A stretch of 64,000 nucleotides of DNA from positions 124,001 through 188,000 of the forward strand of contig NZ_VFES01000001.1 in the NCBI RefSeq assembly GCF_007858185.1, in the 5' to 3' direction. The notes under the pieces are model-generated. The model ran no database searches and had not been told where the DNA came from. It saw only the letters and a list, made by a program, of their open reading frames with translations. This DNA is from Pseudomonas grimontii (lineage in GTDB: Bacteria > Pseudomonadota > Gammaproteobacteria > Pseudomonadales > Pseudomonadaceae). Made by a program: the position numbers and the translations under genes. Shown one piece after another: positions 52,570-61,197 of this stretch. The stretch's first letter is position 1; every line of letters starts with the position of its first letter.

Positions 52570-53565
52570 CTACGCGGCCTGTTGGAACTGTTGCCGATAT
52601 TGGTTCGGTGACAGCTCCGTGTGCTGCCTGAACAACCGCGCAAAGAAACTTGCATCGTCGTAACCCACCTCATAACTGATGGTCTTGATGCTCTTTCGGC
52701 TGCCCGAGAGCAGGCCCTTGGCCGTCTCGATACGCAGTCGTTGCAGGTAATGCAGCGGCTTGTCGCCGGTGGCGGTCTGGAAGCGGCGCATGAAGTTGCG
52801 GATGCTCATGCCGTGTTCCCGGGCGACGTCTTCGAAGCGGAATTTGTCGGCGAAGTGCTCTTCGAGCCAATGCTGGATCTGCAGGATGATCACGTCCTGG
52901 TGAAGCTTCTGGCCGCCAAAACCGATGCGTCCGGGTGAATAGCTGCGCTGCACTTCGTAGAGGATGTCGCGGGCCACGGCCTGGGCGATGTTGGCGCCGC
53001 AGAAGCGTTCGATCAGGTAGATATAGAGGTCGCACGCCGAGGTGGTACCGCCGGCGCAATACAGGTTGTCGGCGTCGGTGAGGTGTTTGTCCCGATTGAG
53101 CTGGACCCTGGGGAAGCGTTCGCTGAAGGCGTTGAAGAAACGCCAGTAGGTGGTCGCCTCCTTGCCATCGAGCAGGCCGGCTTCGGCCAACCAGAACACC
53201 CCGGTGGCTTCGCCGCAGAGTACGGCGCCGCGTGCGTGTTGTTCGCGCAGCCAAGGCAGCACTTGCGGGTAGCGCGAGCACAGGGCGTCGAAGTCATCCC
53301 AGAAGGCCGGTAGTACGATGATGTCGGCGTCTTCCAGGCCGCCATCCACCGGCATGATCACATCACTGAAGCTGCACACCGATTTTCCGTCGGGGCTCAC
53401 CAGGCGGGTTTCGAACGCTGGGGTCAGGCCCAGGCCTTGCTGTTTGCCATAACGCAGGCTGGCGAGATGGAAGAAATCCTTGGCTTGCATCAGGGTTGAA
53501 GCGAATACCCGATCAATCGCCAAAATGCTGACGCGCCGCAACGGCGTGGAGATTTGGTTAGACAT
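52570..53565 (-). CDS. GlxA-type transcriptional regulator (DJ-1/PfpI plus AraC HTH)
   Basis: A 331-residue regulator with an N-terminal DJ-1/PfpI-like domain (about 10-190; ADIIVLPAFWDDFDA, and GAVLCGEATGVFWLAEAGLL with the nucleophile-elbow Cys) and a C-terminal AraC-type double HTH (FRFEDVAREHGMSIRNFMRR, then ISYEVGYDDASFFARLFRQH). GlxA-like regulators of this kind control, for example, glycine betaine and carnitine use. The effector here is unknown. It diverges from the acyl-CoA dehydrogenase gene, which may be a target. Confidence 0.9.
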   Translation of the reverse strand: MSNQISTPLRRVSILAIDRVFASTLMQAKDFFHLASLRYGKQQGLGLTPAFETRLVSPDGKSVCSFSDVIMPVDGGLEDADIIVLPAFWDDFDALCSRYPQVLPWLREQHARGAVLCGEATGVFWLAEAGLLDGKEATTYWRFFNAFSERFPRVQLNRDKHLTDADNLYCAGGTTSACDLYIYLIERFCGANIAQAVARDILYEVQRSYSPGRIGFGGQKLHQDVIILQIQHWLEEHFADKFRFEDVAREHGMSIRNFMRRFQTATGDKPLHYLQRLRIETAKGLLSGSRKSIKTISYEVGYDDASFFARLFRQHTELSPNQYRQQFQQAA

Positions 53566-53710
53566 AATTTCATTTATTCTTATAGGGGAAAGTGGTCACC
53601 AGACGGCTGGATCGTCTTATTTTTTGTCGCATGTGTCCAGTGTCCTGTGAGGCCATCGGGGCATAGGCTCTGTGGGCTCGTCCTTGTCCGACAATCCACG
53701 CAGGTGACCC

Positions 53711-54847
53711 ATGATTCCGAGAACCTTGTTCAGCCCGGAGCACGAACTCTTCCGCCAGAGCGTGCGCACTTTTCTTGAAAAAGACGCTGCACCGTTCCAC
53801 GGGCAATGGGAGAAACAGGGCTACATCGACCGTAACCTGTGGAGCAAGGCGGGGGAGGCGGGGATGTTGTGTTCCCATCTGCCGGAGGAATACGGCGGGC
53901 TGGGCGCGGACTTTCTCTACAGCGCGGTGGTGATCGAGGAGATCAGCCGCCTGGGCCTGACGGGCATCGGCTTCTCCCTGCATTCGGACATTGTCGCGCC
54001 CTACATCCTGCATTACGGCAGTGAGGCGCTGAAGCACAAGTACCTGCCCAAGTTGATCTCCGGCGAGATGGTCACGGCCATCGCCATGACCGAGCCGGGT
54101 GCCGGGTCGGACTTGCAAGGGGTCAAGACCAGCGCCGTGCTGGACGGTGATGAGTACGTGATCAATGGCTCCAAGACCTTTATCACCAACGGGTACCTGG
54201 CTGAGCTGGTGATCGTGGTCGCCAAGACCGATCCCAAGGCCGGCGCCAAGGGCACCAGCCTGTTTCTGGTGGAGGCTGACACGCCTGGCTTCGCCAAGGG
54301 CAAGCGCCTGGAGAAGGTCGGCATGAAGGCCCAGGACACCTCGGAACTGTTCTTCCAGGACGTGCGGGTGCCCAAGGAAAACCTGCTGGGCCAGGCCGGC
54401 ATGGGCTTCGCCTACTTGATGCAGGAGCTGCCTCAGGAGCGATTGACGGTGGCAATTAACGCACTGTCATCTGCTGAGGCTGCGTTGCAATGGACCCTGG
54501 AATACACCCGTGAGCGCAAGGCGTTCGGCAAGGCGATTGCCGACTTCCAGAACACCCGCTTTAAGCTGGCGGAGATGGCCACGGAGATTCAGATTGGCCG
54601 CGTGTTCGTCGATAAATGCATGGCGCTGCACCTGGAGGGCAAGCTGGATGTGCCCACCGCCGCGATGGCCAAGTACTGGGCCACGGACCTGCAGTGCAAG
54701 GTGCTCGATGAGTGCGTGCAGTTGCACGGCGGTTACGGGTTCATGTGGGAGTACCCGATTGCGCGAGCCTGGGCGGATGCGCGGGTGCAGCGGATTTATG
54801 CGGGGACCAACGAGATCATGAAGGAGATTATTGCGCGGGCGCTTTGA
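53711..54847 (+). CDS. Acyl-CoA dehydrogenase, long-chain (LCAD) type
   Basis: A 378-residue FAD enzyme that oxidises acyl-CoA to the 2-enoyl product. The FAD and substrate loops TEPGAGSDLQGVKTSA and INGSKTFITNGYLA are present. QELPQERLTVA carries the glutamate at the position used as catalytic base in long-chain acyl-CoA dehydrogenases, and VQLHGGYGFMWEYPIARAW and YAGTNEIMKEI close the protein in the same style. It lies opposite a GlxA-type regulator; no electron-transfer flavoprotein gene is near. Confidence 0.92.
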   Translation: MIPRTLFSPEHELFRQSVRTFLEKDAAPFHGQWEKQGYIDRNLWSKAGEAGMLCSHLPEEYGGLGADFLYSAVVIEEISRLGLTGIGFSLHSDIVAPYILHYGSEALKHKYLPKLISGEMVTAIAMTEPGAGSDLQGVKTSAVLDGDEYVINGSKTFITNGYLAELVIVVAKTDPKAGAKGTSLFLVEADTPGFAKGKRLEKVGMKAQDTSELFFQDVRVPKENLLGQAGMGFAYLMQELPQERLTVAINALSSAEAALQWTLEYTRERKAFGKAIADFQNTRFKLAEMATEIQIGRVFVDKCMALHLEGKLDVPTAAMAKYWATDLQCKVLDECVQLHGGYGFMWEYPIARAWADARVQRIYAGTNEIMKEIIARAL

Positions 54848-54869
54848 TGGTGGGGTGTTGCTGAGGACC

Positions 54870-54948
54870 CCATCGGGAGCAAGCTCCCTCCCACATTTGA
54901 AAGTACTCACAAATCAAAGTGTGGGAGGGGGCTTGCTCCCGATAGCGG
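54870..54948. repeat. Opposed pair of GGGAGGGGGCTTGC repeats
   Basis: Here the two arms lie the other way round: CCATCGGGAGCAAGCTCCCT comes first and GGGAGGGGGCTTGCTCCCGA second, with a short 18-base centre. It sits between the convergent acyl-CoA dehydrogenase and aldo/keto reductase genes. Confidence 0.78.
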
Positions 54949-54960
54949 CCTAAAGGTCAA

Positions 54961-56001
54961 TCAAGGTGCCGGGTTCGGATGATCCTTCTGAATCGCCTCA
55001 ATCCCCTCCAATACCTCTTTCGACAGTTTCAGGTCGGCGCTGGCAATGTTGCTGTCCAACTGCTCCAGGCTCGTCGCCCCAATAATGTTGCTGGTCACGA
55101 ACGGTTGCTGGGTCACGAATGCCAACGCCATCTGCGCCGGATCCAGGCCATGCTCCCGCGCCAGTGCCACATAACGGCTGCATGCCGCCTCCGACTGCGG
55201 GTTGAAGTAGCGGCTGAAACGGCTGTACTCGGTCAGGCGCGCCTTGGCCGGGCGGGCGCCACCTTCGTACTTGCCGCTGAGCATGCCGAACGCCAGGGGC
55301 GAGTAAGCCAGCAGGCCGCACTGCTCACGAATGGCAATTTCCGCCAGGCCCACTTCAAAGCTGCGGTTGAGCAGGTTGTAGGGGTTCTGGATCGATACCG
55401 CACGCGTCCAGCCACGGGCTTCGGCCAGCGCCAGGAACTTCATGGTGCCCCATGGGGTTTCGTTGGACAGGCCGATATGGCGGATCTTGCCGGCCTTCAC
55501 CTGTTCATCCAGCGCTTCGAGGGTTTCCTCCAGCGGGGTCAGGTCGTCTTCGTCCTTGTGCTTGTAGCTCAGTTGGCCGAAGAAGTTGGTGCTGCGCTCC
55601 GGCCAGTGCAACTGGTAGAGGTCGATCCAGTCGGTTTGCAGGCGCTTTAGGCTGGCGTCCAGGGCTTCGACGATGTGCTTGCGGTTGTGGCGCAGGTGGC
55701 CGTCGCGGATGTAGTCGATGGTGTTGCCGGGGCCGGCGATCTTGCTGGCGAGGATCCAGTCGGCACGGTCGCCACGGCTTTTGAAGTAATTACCGATGTA
55801 GCGTTCGGTGGTGGCGTAGGTGTCGGCCTTGGGCGGCACCGGGTACATTTCCGCGGTGTCGAGGAAGTTGATCCCTGCGGCCTTGGCCCGTTCGATCTGC
55901 GCGAAGGCCTCTGCCTCGCTGTTTTGCTCGCCCCAGGTCATGGTGCCCAAGGCTATCGCGCTCACGTTCAGATCCGTACGGCCCAGCTGTCGATAATCCA
56001 T
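54961..56001 (-). CDS. Aldo/keto reductase, Tas type
   Basis: A 346-residue NADPH-dependent aldo/keto reductase whose length and sequence match E. coli Tas. Catalytic residues are visible: Asp and Tyr in NFLDTAEMYPVP, Lys in ILASKIAGPG and His in YQLHWPERST. The cofactor region is near the C-terminus (NIIGATSLEQLDSNI). The ATG at 56001 gives MDYRQLGRTDLNVS, with GGAG upstream; the start at 56025 would add eight residues. It is monocistronic, opposite to rplM. Confidence 0.9.
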   Translation of the reverse strand: MDYRQLGRTDLNVSAIALGTMTWGEQNSEAEAFAQIERAKAAGINFLDTAEMYPVPPKADTYATTERYIGNYFKSRGDRADWILASKIAGPGNTIDYIRDGHLRHNRKHIVEALDASLKRLQTDWIDLYQLHWPERSTNFFGQLSYKHKDEDDLTPLEETLEALDEQVKAGKIRHIGLSNETPWGTMKFLALAEARGWTRAVSIQNPYNLLNRSFEVGLAEIAIREQCGLLAYSPLAFGMLSGKYEGGARPAKARLTEYSRFSRYFNPQSEAACSRYVALAREHGLDPAQMALAFVTQQPFVTSNIIGATSLEQLDSNIASADLKLSKEVLEGIEAIQKDHPNPAP

Positions 56002-56178
56002 CGGGTACTCCTTCAGGGAAAACAATCATAAAAGCAGGTTGAATTTTTTTTCGCAATCTGCATAATTGCCCACCTCTTTCTGCAGTGGAAGTGATGCGCC
56101 GCCTGCCGAAGAATCTTGCCGTTGAACGGACGCGCCGACCCGAGCCCCCGATAGCGTCTGTATCCGGCTGCCTTTGAC

Positions 56179-56207
56179 TTGTCAAAGTAAGCACTATTCA
56201 GTAAGAT
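56179..56207 (+). promoter_or_regulatory. Sigma-70-type promoter of rplM-rpsI
   Basis: TTGTCA and TAAGAT are separated by 17 bases, about 40 bases before the rplM start codon. The match is good for a strongly expressed ribosomal-protein operon. Confidence 0.6.
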
Positions 56208-56249
56208 CCGCCGTCTAATTTACAGGGCGGCCCCTGAGGCTATTAAAGA

Positions 56250-56678
56250 ATGACAACTTTTACTGCAAAACCGGAAACAGTTCAGCGCGACTGGTTTGTC
56301 GTCGACGCCGCTGGTCAGACCCTGGGTCGTCTGGCCACTGAAGTCGCCAGCCGTCTGCGTGGCAAGCACAAGCCTGAGTACACCCCTCACGTTGACACCG
56401 GTGACTACATCGTGATCATCAACGCTGAGCAGGTACGTGTTACCGGCAACAAAACGCAAGACAAAATGTACTACCGTCACTCCGGTTTCCCAGGCGGTAT
56501 CAAGTCTTCCAACTTTGAAGGCCTGATCTCCAAGAAGCCTGAAGCCCCGATCGAAATCGCGGTCAAAGGCATGCTGCCGAAGGGCCCACTGGGTCGCGAT
56601 ATGTTTCGCAAGCTGAAAGTCTATGCGGGCGCTGTACACCCTCATGCTGCTCAGCAGCCCCAAGAACTGAAGTTTTAA
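56250..56678 (+). CDS. rplM: 50S ribosomal protein L13
   Basis: A 142-residue ribosomal protein with the full L13 length. Diagnostic stretches are [40 protein letters not shown] and [18 protein letters not shown] near the end. It binds 23S rRNA early in large-subunit assembly. It is followed by rpsI after 14 bases, the usual pairing. Confidence 0.98.
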   Translation: MTTFTAKPETVQRDWFVVDAAGQTLGRLATEVASRLRGKHKPEYTPHVDTGDYIVIINAEQVRVTGNKTQDKMYYRHSGFPGGIKSSNFEGLISKKPEAPIEIAVKGMLPKGPLGRDMFRKLKVYAGAVHPHAAQQPQELKF

Positions 56679-56692
56679 CGGAATAGTTCATT

Positions 56693-57085
56693 ATGTCGGC
56701 GACTCAAAATTACGGCACTGGCCGTCGCAAAACCGCAACCGCACGCGTTTTCCTGCGTCCGGGCACTGGTAACATCTCGATCAACAACCGCACTCTGGAC
56801 AACTTCTTCGGCCGCGAAACTGCCCGCATGGTAGTTCGTCAGCCGCTGGAATTGACCGAGACTGTTGAAAAGTTCGACATCTACGTCACCGTTATCGGTG
56901 GCGGTGTAAGTGGTCAAGCTGGCGCAATCCGCCACGGTATCACTCGCGCTCTGATGCAGTACGACGAAACCCTGCGTGGCGCTCTGCGCAAAGCTGGCTT
57001 CGTAACTCGCGATGCTCGTGAAGTTGAACGTAAGAAAGTCGGTCTGCGTAAAGCGCGTAAGCGTCCGCAGTACTCGAAGCGTTAA
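56693..57085 (+). CDS. rpsI: 30S ribosomal protein S9
   Basis: A 130-residue protein with the S9 markers [19 protein letters not shown] at the start and the basic tail [15 protein letters not shown], whose terminal Arg touches P-site tRNA. It is cotranscribed with rplM and ends at a strong terminator. Confidence 0.98.
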   Translation: MSATQNYGTGRRKTATARVFLRPGTGNISINNRTLDNFFGRETARMVVRQPLELTETVEKFDIYVTVIGGGVSGQAGAIRHGITRALMQYDETLRGALRKAGFVTRDAREVERKKVGLRKARKRPQYSKR

Positions 57086-57104
57086 TTCGCTTTACGTTCC
57101 ACAA

Positions 57105-57142
57105 AAACGCCCAGCCTCCTTTATGGAGCTGGGCGTTTTTTA
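57105..57142 (+). terminator. Rho-independent terminator after rpsI
   Basis: AACGCCCAGCCTCC and GGAGCTGGGCGTT pair (with one bulge) around TTTAT, followed by TTTTTTATT. It ends the rplM-rpsI unit 20 bases past the stop. Confidence 0.92.
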
Positions 57143-57179
57143 TTGCCTGCGATTTATGCACATTTTTCACCGTGACAAC

Positions 57180-57206
57180 TTGCCACATCCGTAGACCCCC
57201 TATACT
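57180..57206 (+). promoter_or_regulatory. Probable promoter of petABC
   Basis: A strong -10 (TATACT) at 57201-57206 is preceded by TTGCCA at a short 15-base spacing. It would give an mRNA leader of about 140 bases before petA, in which I saw no other structured element. Confidence 0.4.
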
Positions 57207-57352
57207 ACAAGGCCTGGAGGCGGAGGCCCGGGCAATTCCCTTGTCAGACGTGGGGCTTTTCATTACCATTCGGCAAAATTTTTATAAGTTCAGATTTAAT
57301 ACTTAGTAGACGCCTGATTTAACAGGCCAAAAAGCTGATGGGAGAGGACTGA

Positions 57353-57946
57353 ATGAGCAATGACGGCGTGAATGCAGGCCGGCGTCGCTTCTTGGTAGCA
57401 GCCACATCCGTGGTGGGTGCTGCAGGAGCGGTGGGGGCTGCGGTCCCGTTCGTGGGGTCATGGTTTCCCAGTGCCAAGGCGAAAGCCGCAGGTGCACCGG
57501 TGAAGGTGAATATCAGCAAGATCGAACCAGGCCAGCAGATGATTGCTGAGTGGCGCGGCCAGCCGGTATTCATTGTTCGTCGTACTGAGGAAATCCTGGG
57601 AAATCTGAAAAAGATCGAAGGCCAGTTGTCTGACCCCAAATCTGAGAAATCCGACCAACCCGCCTACGCCAAAAACGAAGCACGTTCGATCAAGCCAGAG
57701 ATTCTGCTGCTGGTCGGCCTGTGTACCCATTTGGGATGCTCACCTACCTTCCGCCCGGAAGTCGCCCCAGTCGATCTGGGTAAAGACTGGGTCGGTGGTT
57801 ATTTCTGCCCCTGCCACGGTTCCCACTACGATCTGGCGGGTCGCGTCTACAAGTCCCAGCCCGCGCCCTTGAACCTGCCCGTGCCTCCGCATACCTACGA
57901 AACTGACGACCTCATTGTCATTGGCCTCGATAAGGAGAACGCGTGA
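57353..57946 (+). CDS. petA: Ubiquinol-cytochrome c reductase, Rieske iron-sulfur subunit
   Basis: A 197-residue Rieske protein of the cytochrome bc1 complex. The N-terminus carries a twin-arginine (RRRFLVAATSVVG) membrane anchor. The [2Fe-2S] ligands lie in CTHLGCSP (near residue 127) and CPCHGSHYDLAGR (near 147), supplying two Cys and two His plus the structural disulfide. It passes electrons from ubiquinol to cytochrome c1. Its stop overlaps the petB start. Confidence 0.97.
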   Translation: MSNDGVNAGRRRFLVAATSVVGAAGAVGAAVPFVGSWFPSAKAKAAGAPVKVNISKIEPGQQMIAEWRGQPVFIVRRTEEILGNLKKIEGQLSDPKSEKSDQPAYAKNEARSIKPEILLLVGLCTHLGCSPTFRPEVAPVDLGKDWVGGYFCPCHGSHYDLAGRVYKSQPAPLNLPVPPHTYETDDLIVIGLDKENA

Positions 57947-59157
57947 TGAGCAAGTTCATGGATTGGGTGGATGCGCGCTTCCCCGCCACTAAAATGTGGG
58001 AAGACCATCTCAGCAAGTATTACGCCCCGAAGAACTTCAACTTCTTCTACTTCTTTGGCTCCCTGGCACTGCTGGTGCTGGTCAACCAGATCGTCACGGG
58101 TGTCTGGCTGACGATGAGCTACACCCCGTCGGCGGAAGAGGCGTTTGCTTCCGTCGAATACATCATGCGTGACGTCGAGTACGGCTCGATCCTGCGCCTG
58201 CTGCACTCCACCGGCGCTTCAGCGTTCTTTATCGTGGTCTACCTGCATATGTTCCGTGGGTTGCTCTACGGTTCGTACCAGAAGCCCCGCGAGTTGGTGT
58301 GGGTGTTCGGCATGCTGATCTACCTGGCGCTGATGGCGGAAGCCTTCATGGGCTACTTGCTGCCATGGGGCCAGATGTCGTACTGGGGCGCGCAGGTGAT
58401 CATCTCGCTGTTCGGTGCCATTCCGGTCATCGGCAACGACCTGACCCAGTGGATCCGTGGTGACTACCTGATCTCCGGCATCACCCTGAACCGCTTCTTC
58501 GCCCTGCACGTCGTGGCGCTGCCGATCGTGATCCTGGGCCTGGTGGTGCTGCACATCCTGGCGCTGCACGAAGTGGGCTCCAACAACCCGGATGGCGTGG
58601 ACATCAAGAAGCACAAGGACGAGAACGGCATCCCGCTGGATGGCATTCCTTTCCACCCGTACTACACCGTGAAAGACATTGTCGGCGTGGTCGTGTTCCT
58701 CTTCGTGTTCTGCTCGATCGTGTTCTTTTTCCCGGAGATGGGGGGTTATTTCCTCGAGAAGCCCAACTTCGAACAGGCGAACGCCTTCAAGACACCTGTG
58801 CACATTGCCCCGGTCTGGTACTTCACGCCGTTCTACGCGATCTTGCGGGCGATCCCCGACAAGCTCATGGGCGTAATCGCCATGGGCGCGGCCATTGCGG
58901 TGCTGTTCGTGTTGCCGTGGCTCGACCGAAGCCCGGTCAAGTCCATGCGCTACAAAGGCTGGCTGAGCAAAATCTGGCTGTGGGTGTTCTGCATTGCATT
59001 CGTGATTCTGGGCGTGTTGGGCGTATTGGCGCCGACCCCTGAGCGTACGCTGCTGTCGCAGGTCTGCACCTTCCTGTACTTCGCCTACTTCATTCTGATG
59101 CCGTTCTACACCCGGCTCGAGAAGACCAAACCGGTTCCGGAAAGGGTGACTGGCTGA
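57946..59157 (+). CDS. petB: Cytochrome b subunit of the bc1 complex
   Basis: A 403-residue integral membrane protein with about eight to nine helices. The haem-ligand His pairs lie in STGASAFFIVVYLHMFRG and in LNRFFALHVVALPIV; the Qo-site PEWYF-like motif appears as the VWYFTPFYAIL stretch. The ATG at 57946 overlaps the petA stop by one base (TGATG). Confidence 0.96.
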   Translation: MSKFMDWVDARFPATKMWEDHLSKYYAPKNFNFFYFFGSLALLVLVNQIVTGVWLTMSYTPSAEEAFASVEYIMRDVEYGSILRLLHSTGASAFFIVVYLHMFRGLLYGSYQKPRELVWVFGMLIYLALMAEAFMGYLLPWGQMSYWGAQVIISLFGAIPVIGNDLTQWIRGDYLISGITLNRFFALHVVALPIVILGLVVLHILALHEVGSNNPDGVDIKKHKDENGIPLDGIPFHPYYTVKDIVGVVVFLFVFCSIVFFFPEMGGYFLEKPNFEQANAFKTPVHIAPVWYFTPFYAILRAIPDKLMGVIAMGAAIAVLFVLPWLDRSPVKSMRYKGWLSKIWLWVFCIAFVILGVLGVLAPTPERTLLSQVCTFLYFAYFILMPFYTRLEKTKPVPERVTG

Positions 59158-59933
59158 TGAAAAAATTATTCGTTGCATTGATGCTTGCGGCGCTGCCGCT
59201 ACTGTCCTTCGCCGCCGAGCAGGGTCCTGAGCTGGAAAAAGTCGATATCGACGTGTCAGACAAGGCCGCGTTGCAGGATGGCGCTCGTACCTTCACCAAC
59301 TACTGCATGGGCTGCCACAGCGCCAAGTTCCAGCGTTATGAGCGTGTCGCCGATGACCTGGGCATCCCCCATGAAGTGATGCTGGATAAGCTGGTGTTCA
59401 GCGGCGCCAAAATCGGCGATCACATGACCATCGGCATGAAGCCGACAGACGCCAAGGCCTGGTTCGGTGCTGCACCGCCGGACCTGACCCTGGTGGCGCG
59501 CGTGCGCGGTACCGACTGGCTCTATGGCTACCTGAAGTCCTTCTATGAGGACCCTACGCGGCCTTACCAGGTGAACAACCGAGTATTCCCGAACGTCGGC
59601 ATGCCTAACGTTCTGGTCGGCCTGCAAGGCAAGCAAGTGGTAGGATGCAAGCAGGTTCAGGTCGTTGAAGACGGCAAGAAGCAATATGATCCGTTGACCG
59701 GTACGCCTTTGACTCATGAAGCGTGCGATCAACTGAAGATAGAAACCCCTGGTTCGTTGACTGACGAGCAGTTTGACGAGAAGGTCAAGAATCTGGTGAC
59801 CTTCCTGGCCTATTCGGCTAACCCGGTCAAACTGCAACACCAGCGCATCGGGACGTATGTCTTGCTGTACCTGGCTTTCTTCTTCGTATTCGCTTATCTG
59901 CTTAAGCGCGAATACTGGAAGGATGTGCATTGA
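59157..59933 (+). CDS. petC: Cytochrome c1 subunit of the bc1 complex
   Basis: A 258-residue precursor with a Sec signal (MKKLFVALMLAALPLLSFA). Haem is attached at NYCMGCHSAKFQRY (CxxCH near residue 46), and a C-terminal anchor (IGTYVLLYLAFFFVFAYLL) ends in a basic tail. A Met in the IGMKP region is a candidate sixth haem ligand. Start overlaps the petB stop by one base. Confidence 0.96.
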   Translation: MKKLFVALMLAALPLLSFAAEQGPELEKVDIDVSDKAALQDGARTFTNYCMGCHSAKFQRYERVADDLGIPHEVMLDKLVFSGAKIGDHMTIGMKPTDAKAWFGAAPPDLTLVARVRGTDWLYGYLKSFYEDPTRPYQVNNRVFPNVGMPNVLVGLQGKQVVGCKQVQVVEDGKKQYDPLTGTPLTHEACDQLKIETPGSLTDEQFDEKVKNLVTFLAYSANPVKLQHQRIGTYVLLYLAFFFVFAYLLKREYWKDVH

Positions 59934-59962
59934 TCCAACCGTAAGCAATTGCTGTTAATCTT

Positions 59963-60044
59963 GCGCGCCCAGCGGCATCTCTAACCCGTAGCGATCTGGA
60001 CTTTCCAGAGGCTGCAGAGATGCTTTCTGGGCGCGCTCGTTTTT
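59963..60044 (+). terminator. Branched hairpin terminator after petABC
   Basis: GCGCGCCCAG...CATCTCT and AGAGATG...CTGGGCGCGC pair over a long stem with a small inner hairpin (CTGGA/TCCAG). A CGTTTTT tract follows. It occupies most of the 148-base petC-sspA gap. Confidence 0.75.
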
Positions 60045-60081
60045 GAGCTTTCCATAATTTCAACAAGCGAGGAGGACCGCC

Positions 60082-60699
60082 ATGGGCGTGACCAATCGGT
60101 TGGCCTGTTACTCCGACCCCGCCGACCACTATTCCCACCGAGTACGCATCGTACTCGCAGAGAAGGGTGTCAGCGCCGAGATCATCAGTGTGGAGGTGGG
60201 TCGTCATCCGCCGAAACTGATCGAAGTGAACCCTTACGGCAGCTTGCCCACCCTGGTCGATCGTGACCTGGCGTTGTGGGAGTCAACCGTGGTGATGGAA
60301 TATCTGGATGAGCGTTACCCGCATCCGCCTTTGCTGCCGGTGTATCCGGTGGCCCGTGCCAACAGCCGCCTGCTGATCCATCGGATCCAGCGAGACTGGT
60401 GTGGGTTGGTGGATTTGATTCTGGATGCCCGCAGCAAAGAAGCCGCTCGTGTGCAGGCGCGTAAGGAATTGCGCGAGAGCCTGACAGGCGTTTCTCCGCT
60501 GTTCGCGGATAAGCCTTTTTTCCTCAGTGAGGAACAAAGTTTGGTGGATTGCTGCCTATTACCGATACTCTGGCGTTTGCCGATTCTCGGTATTGAACTG
60601 CCACGGCCAGCCAAGCCGTTGCTTGATTACATGGAGCGCCAGTTTGCGCGTGAGGCTTTCCAGGCAAGTCTGTCTGGTGTCGAACGCGATATGCGCTAA
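60082..60699 (+). CDS. sspA: Stringent starvation protein A
   Basis: A 205-residue protein of the glutathione-S-transferase fold that binds RNA polymerase rather than glutathione. The start [20 protein letters not shown], the [15 protein letters not shown] motif and the C-terminal LSGVERDMR match the SspA family. AGGAGG precedes the ATG. It is cotranscribed with sspB 14 bases downstream. Confidence 0.95.
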   Translation: MGVTNRLACYSDPADHYSHRVRIVLAEKGVSAEIISVEVGRHPPKLIEVNPYGSLPTLVDRDLALWESTVVMEYLDERYPHPPLLPVYPVARANSRLLIHRIQRDWCGLVDLILDARSKEAARVQARKELRESLTGVSPLFADKPFFLSEEQSLVDCCLLPILWRLPILGIELPRPAKPLLDYMERQFAREAFQASLSGVERDMR

Positions 60700-60716
60700 G
60701 GCTTAAGGAGCCGTTG

Positions 60717-61136
60717 ATGAACTCCAGTCGACCTTACCTGGTCCGCGCGCTCTATGAGTGGATTGTGGATAACGATTGCACCCCGCACATGCTGGTTAAT
60801 TCCGAATTTCCTGCGGTTCAGGTACCGCAGGGGTTTGCCAGTGATGGGCAGATTGTGTTGAACGTGTCACCCAGTGCTGTGCGCCACCTGCACATGGACA
60901 ATGAAGCGGTCAGCTTCGAAGGGCGTTTCGGTGGTGTGCCGCACACGCTGTTCGTGCCGATTGGCGCTATCCTTGGCATCTATGCCCGGGAGAACGGCCA
61001 AGGCATGGTGTTCGATCTGGAGTCGCCTTTCGAGGACGACGAGGCGATTGAAAGCGAAGACGGTGATGATGTGCCGCCACCGGATACCGAGCCGCCGCGT
61101 CCAAGCGGTCGACCGAGTTTGAAAGTGGTGAAGTAA
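60717..61136 (+). CDS. sspB: ClpXP adaptor SspB
   Basis: A 139-residue adaptor that delivers ssrA-tagged proteins to ClpXP. The N-terminal globular part carries RPYLVRALYEWIVDNDCTP; a flexible acidic, Pro-rich tail leads to the ClpX-binding end (RPSLKVVK). The ATG at 60717 has AAGGAG six bases before it; a TTG three bases upstream is less likely. Confidence 0.95.
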   Translation: MNSSRPYLVRALYEWIVDNDCTPHMLVNSEFPAVQVPQGFASDGQIVLNVSPSAVRHLHMDNEAVSFEGRFGGVPHTLFVPIGAILGIYARENGQGMVFDLESPFEDDEAIESEDGDDVPPPDTEPPRPSGRPSLKVVK

Positions 61137-61162
61137 AATGCGTAAGTCTCCGGGCCTGCGTT

Positions 61163-61197
61163 AAAAAATGCCTCGGCTCTGCCGGGGCATTTTTTTG
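61163..61197. terminator. Bidirectional terminator between sspB and the amylase gene
   Basis: AAAAAATGCC-T-CGGC and GCCG-G-GGCATTTTTT pair around a TCT loop, with A and T tracts on both sides. It lies immediately next to the amylase stop codon, so it serves both convergent units. Confidence 0.9.
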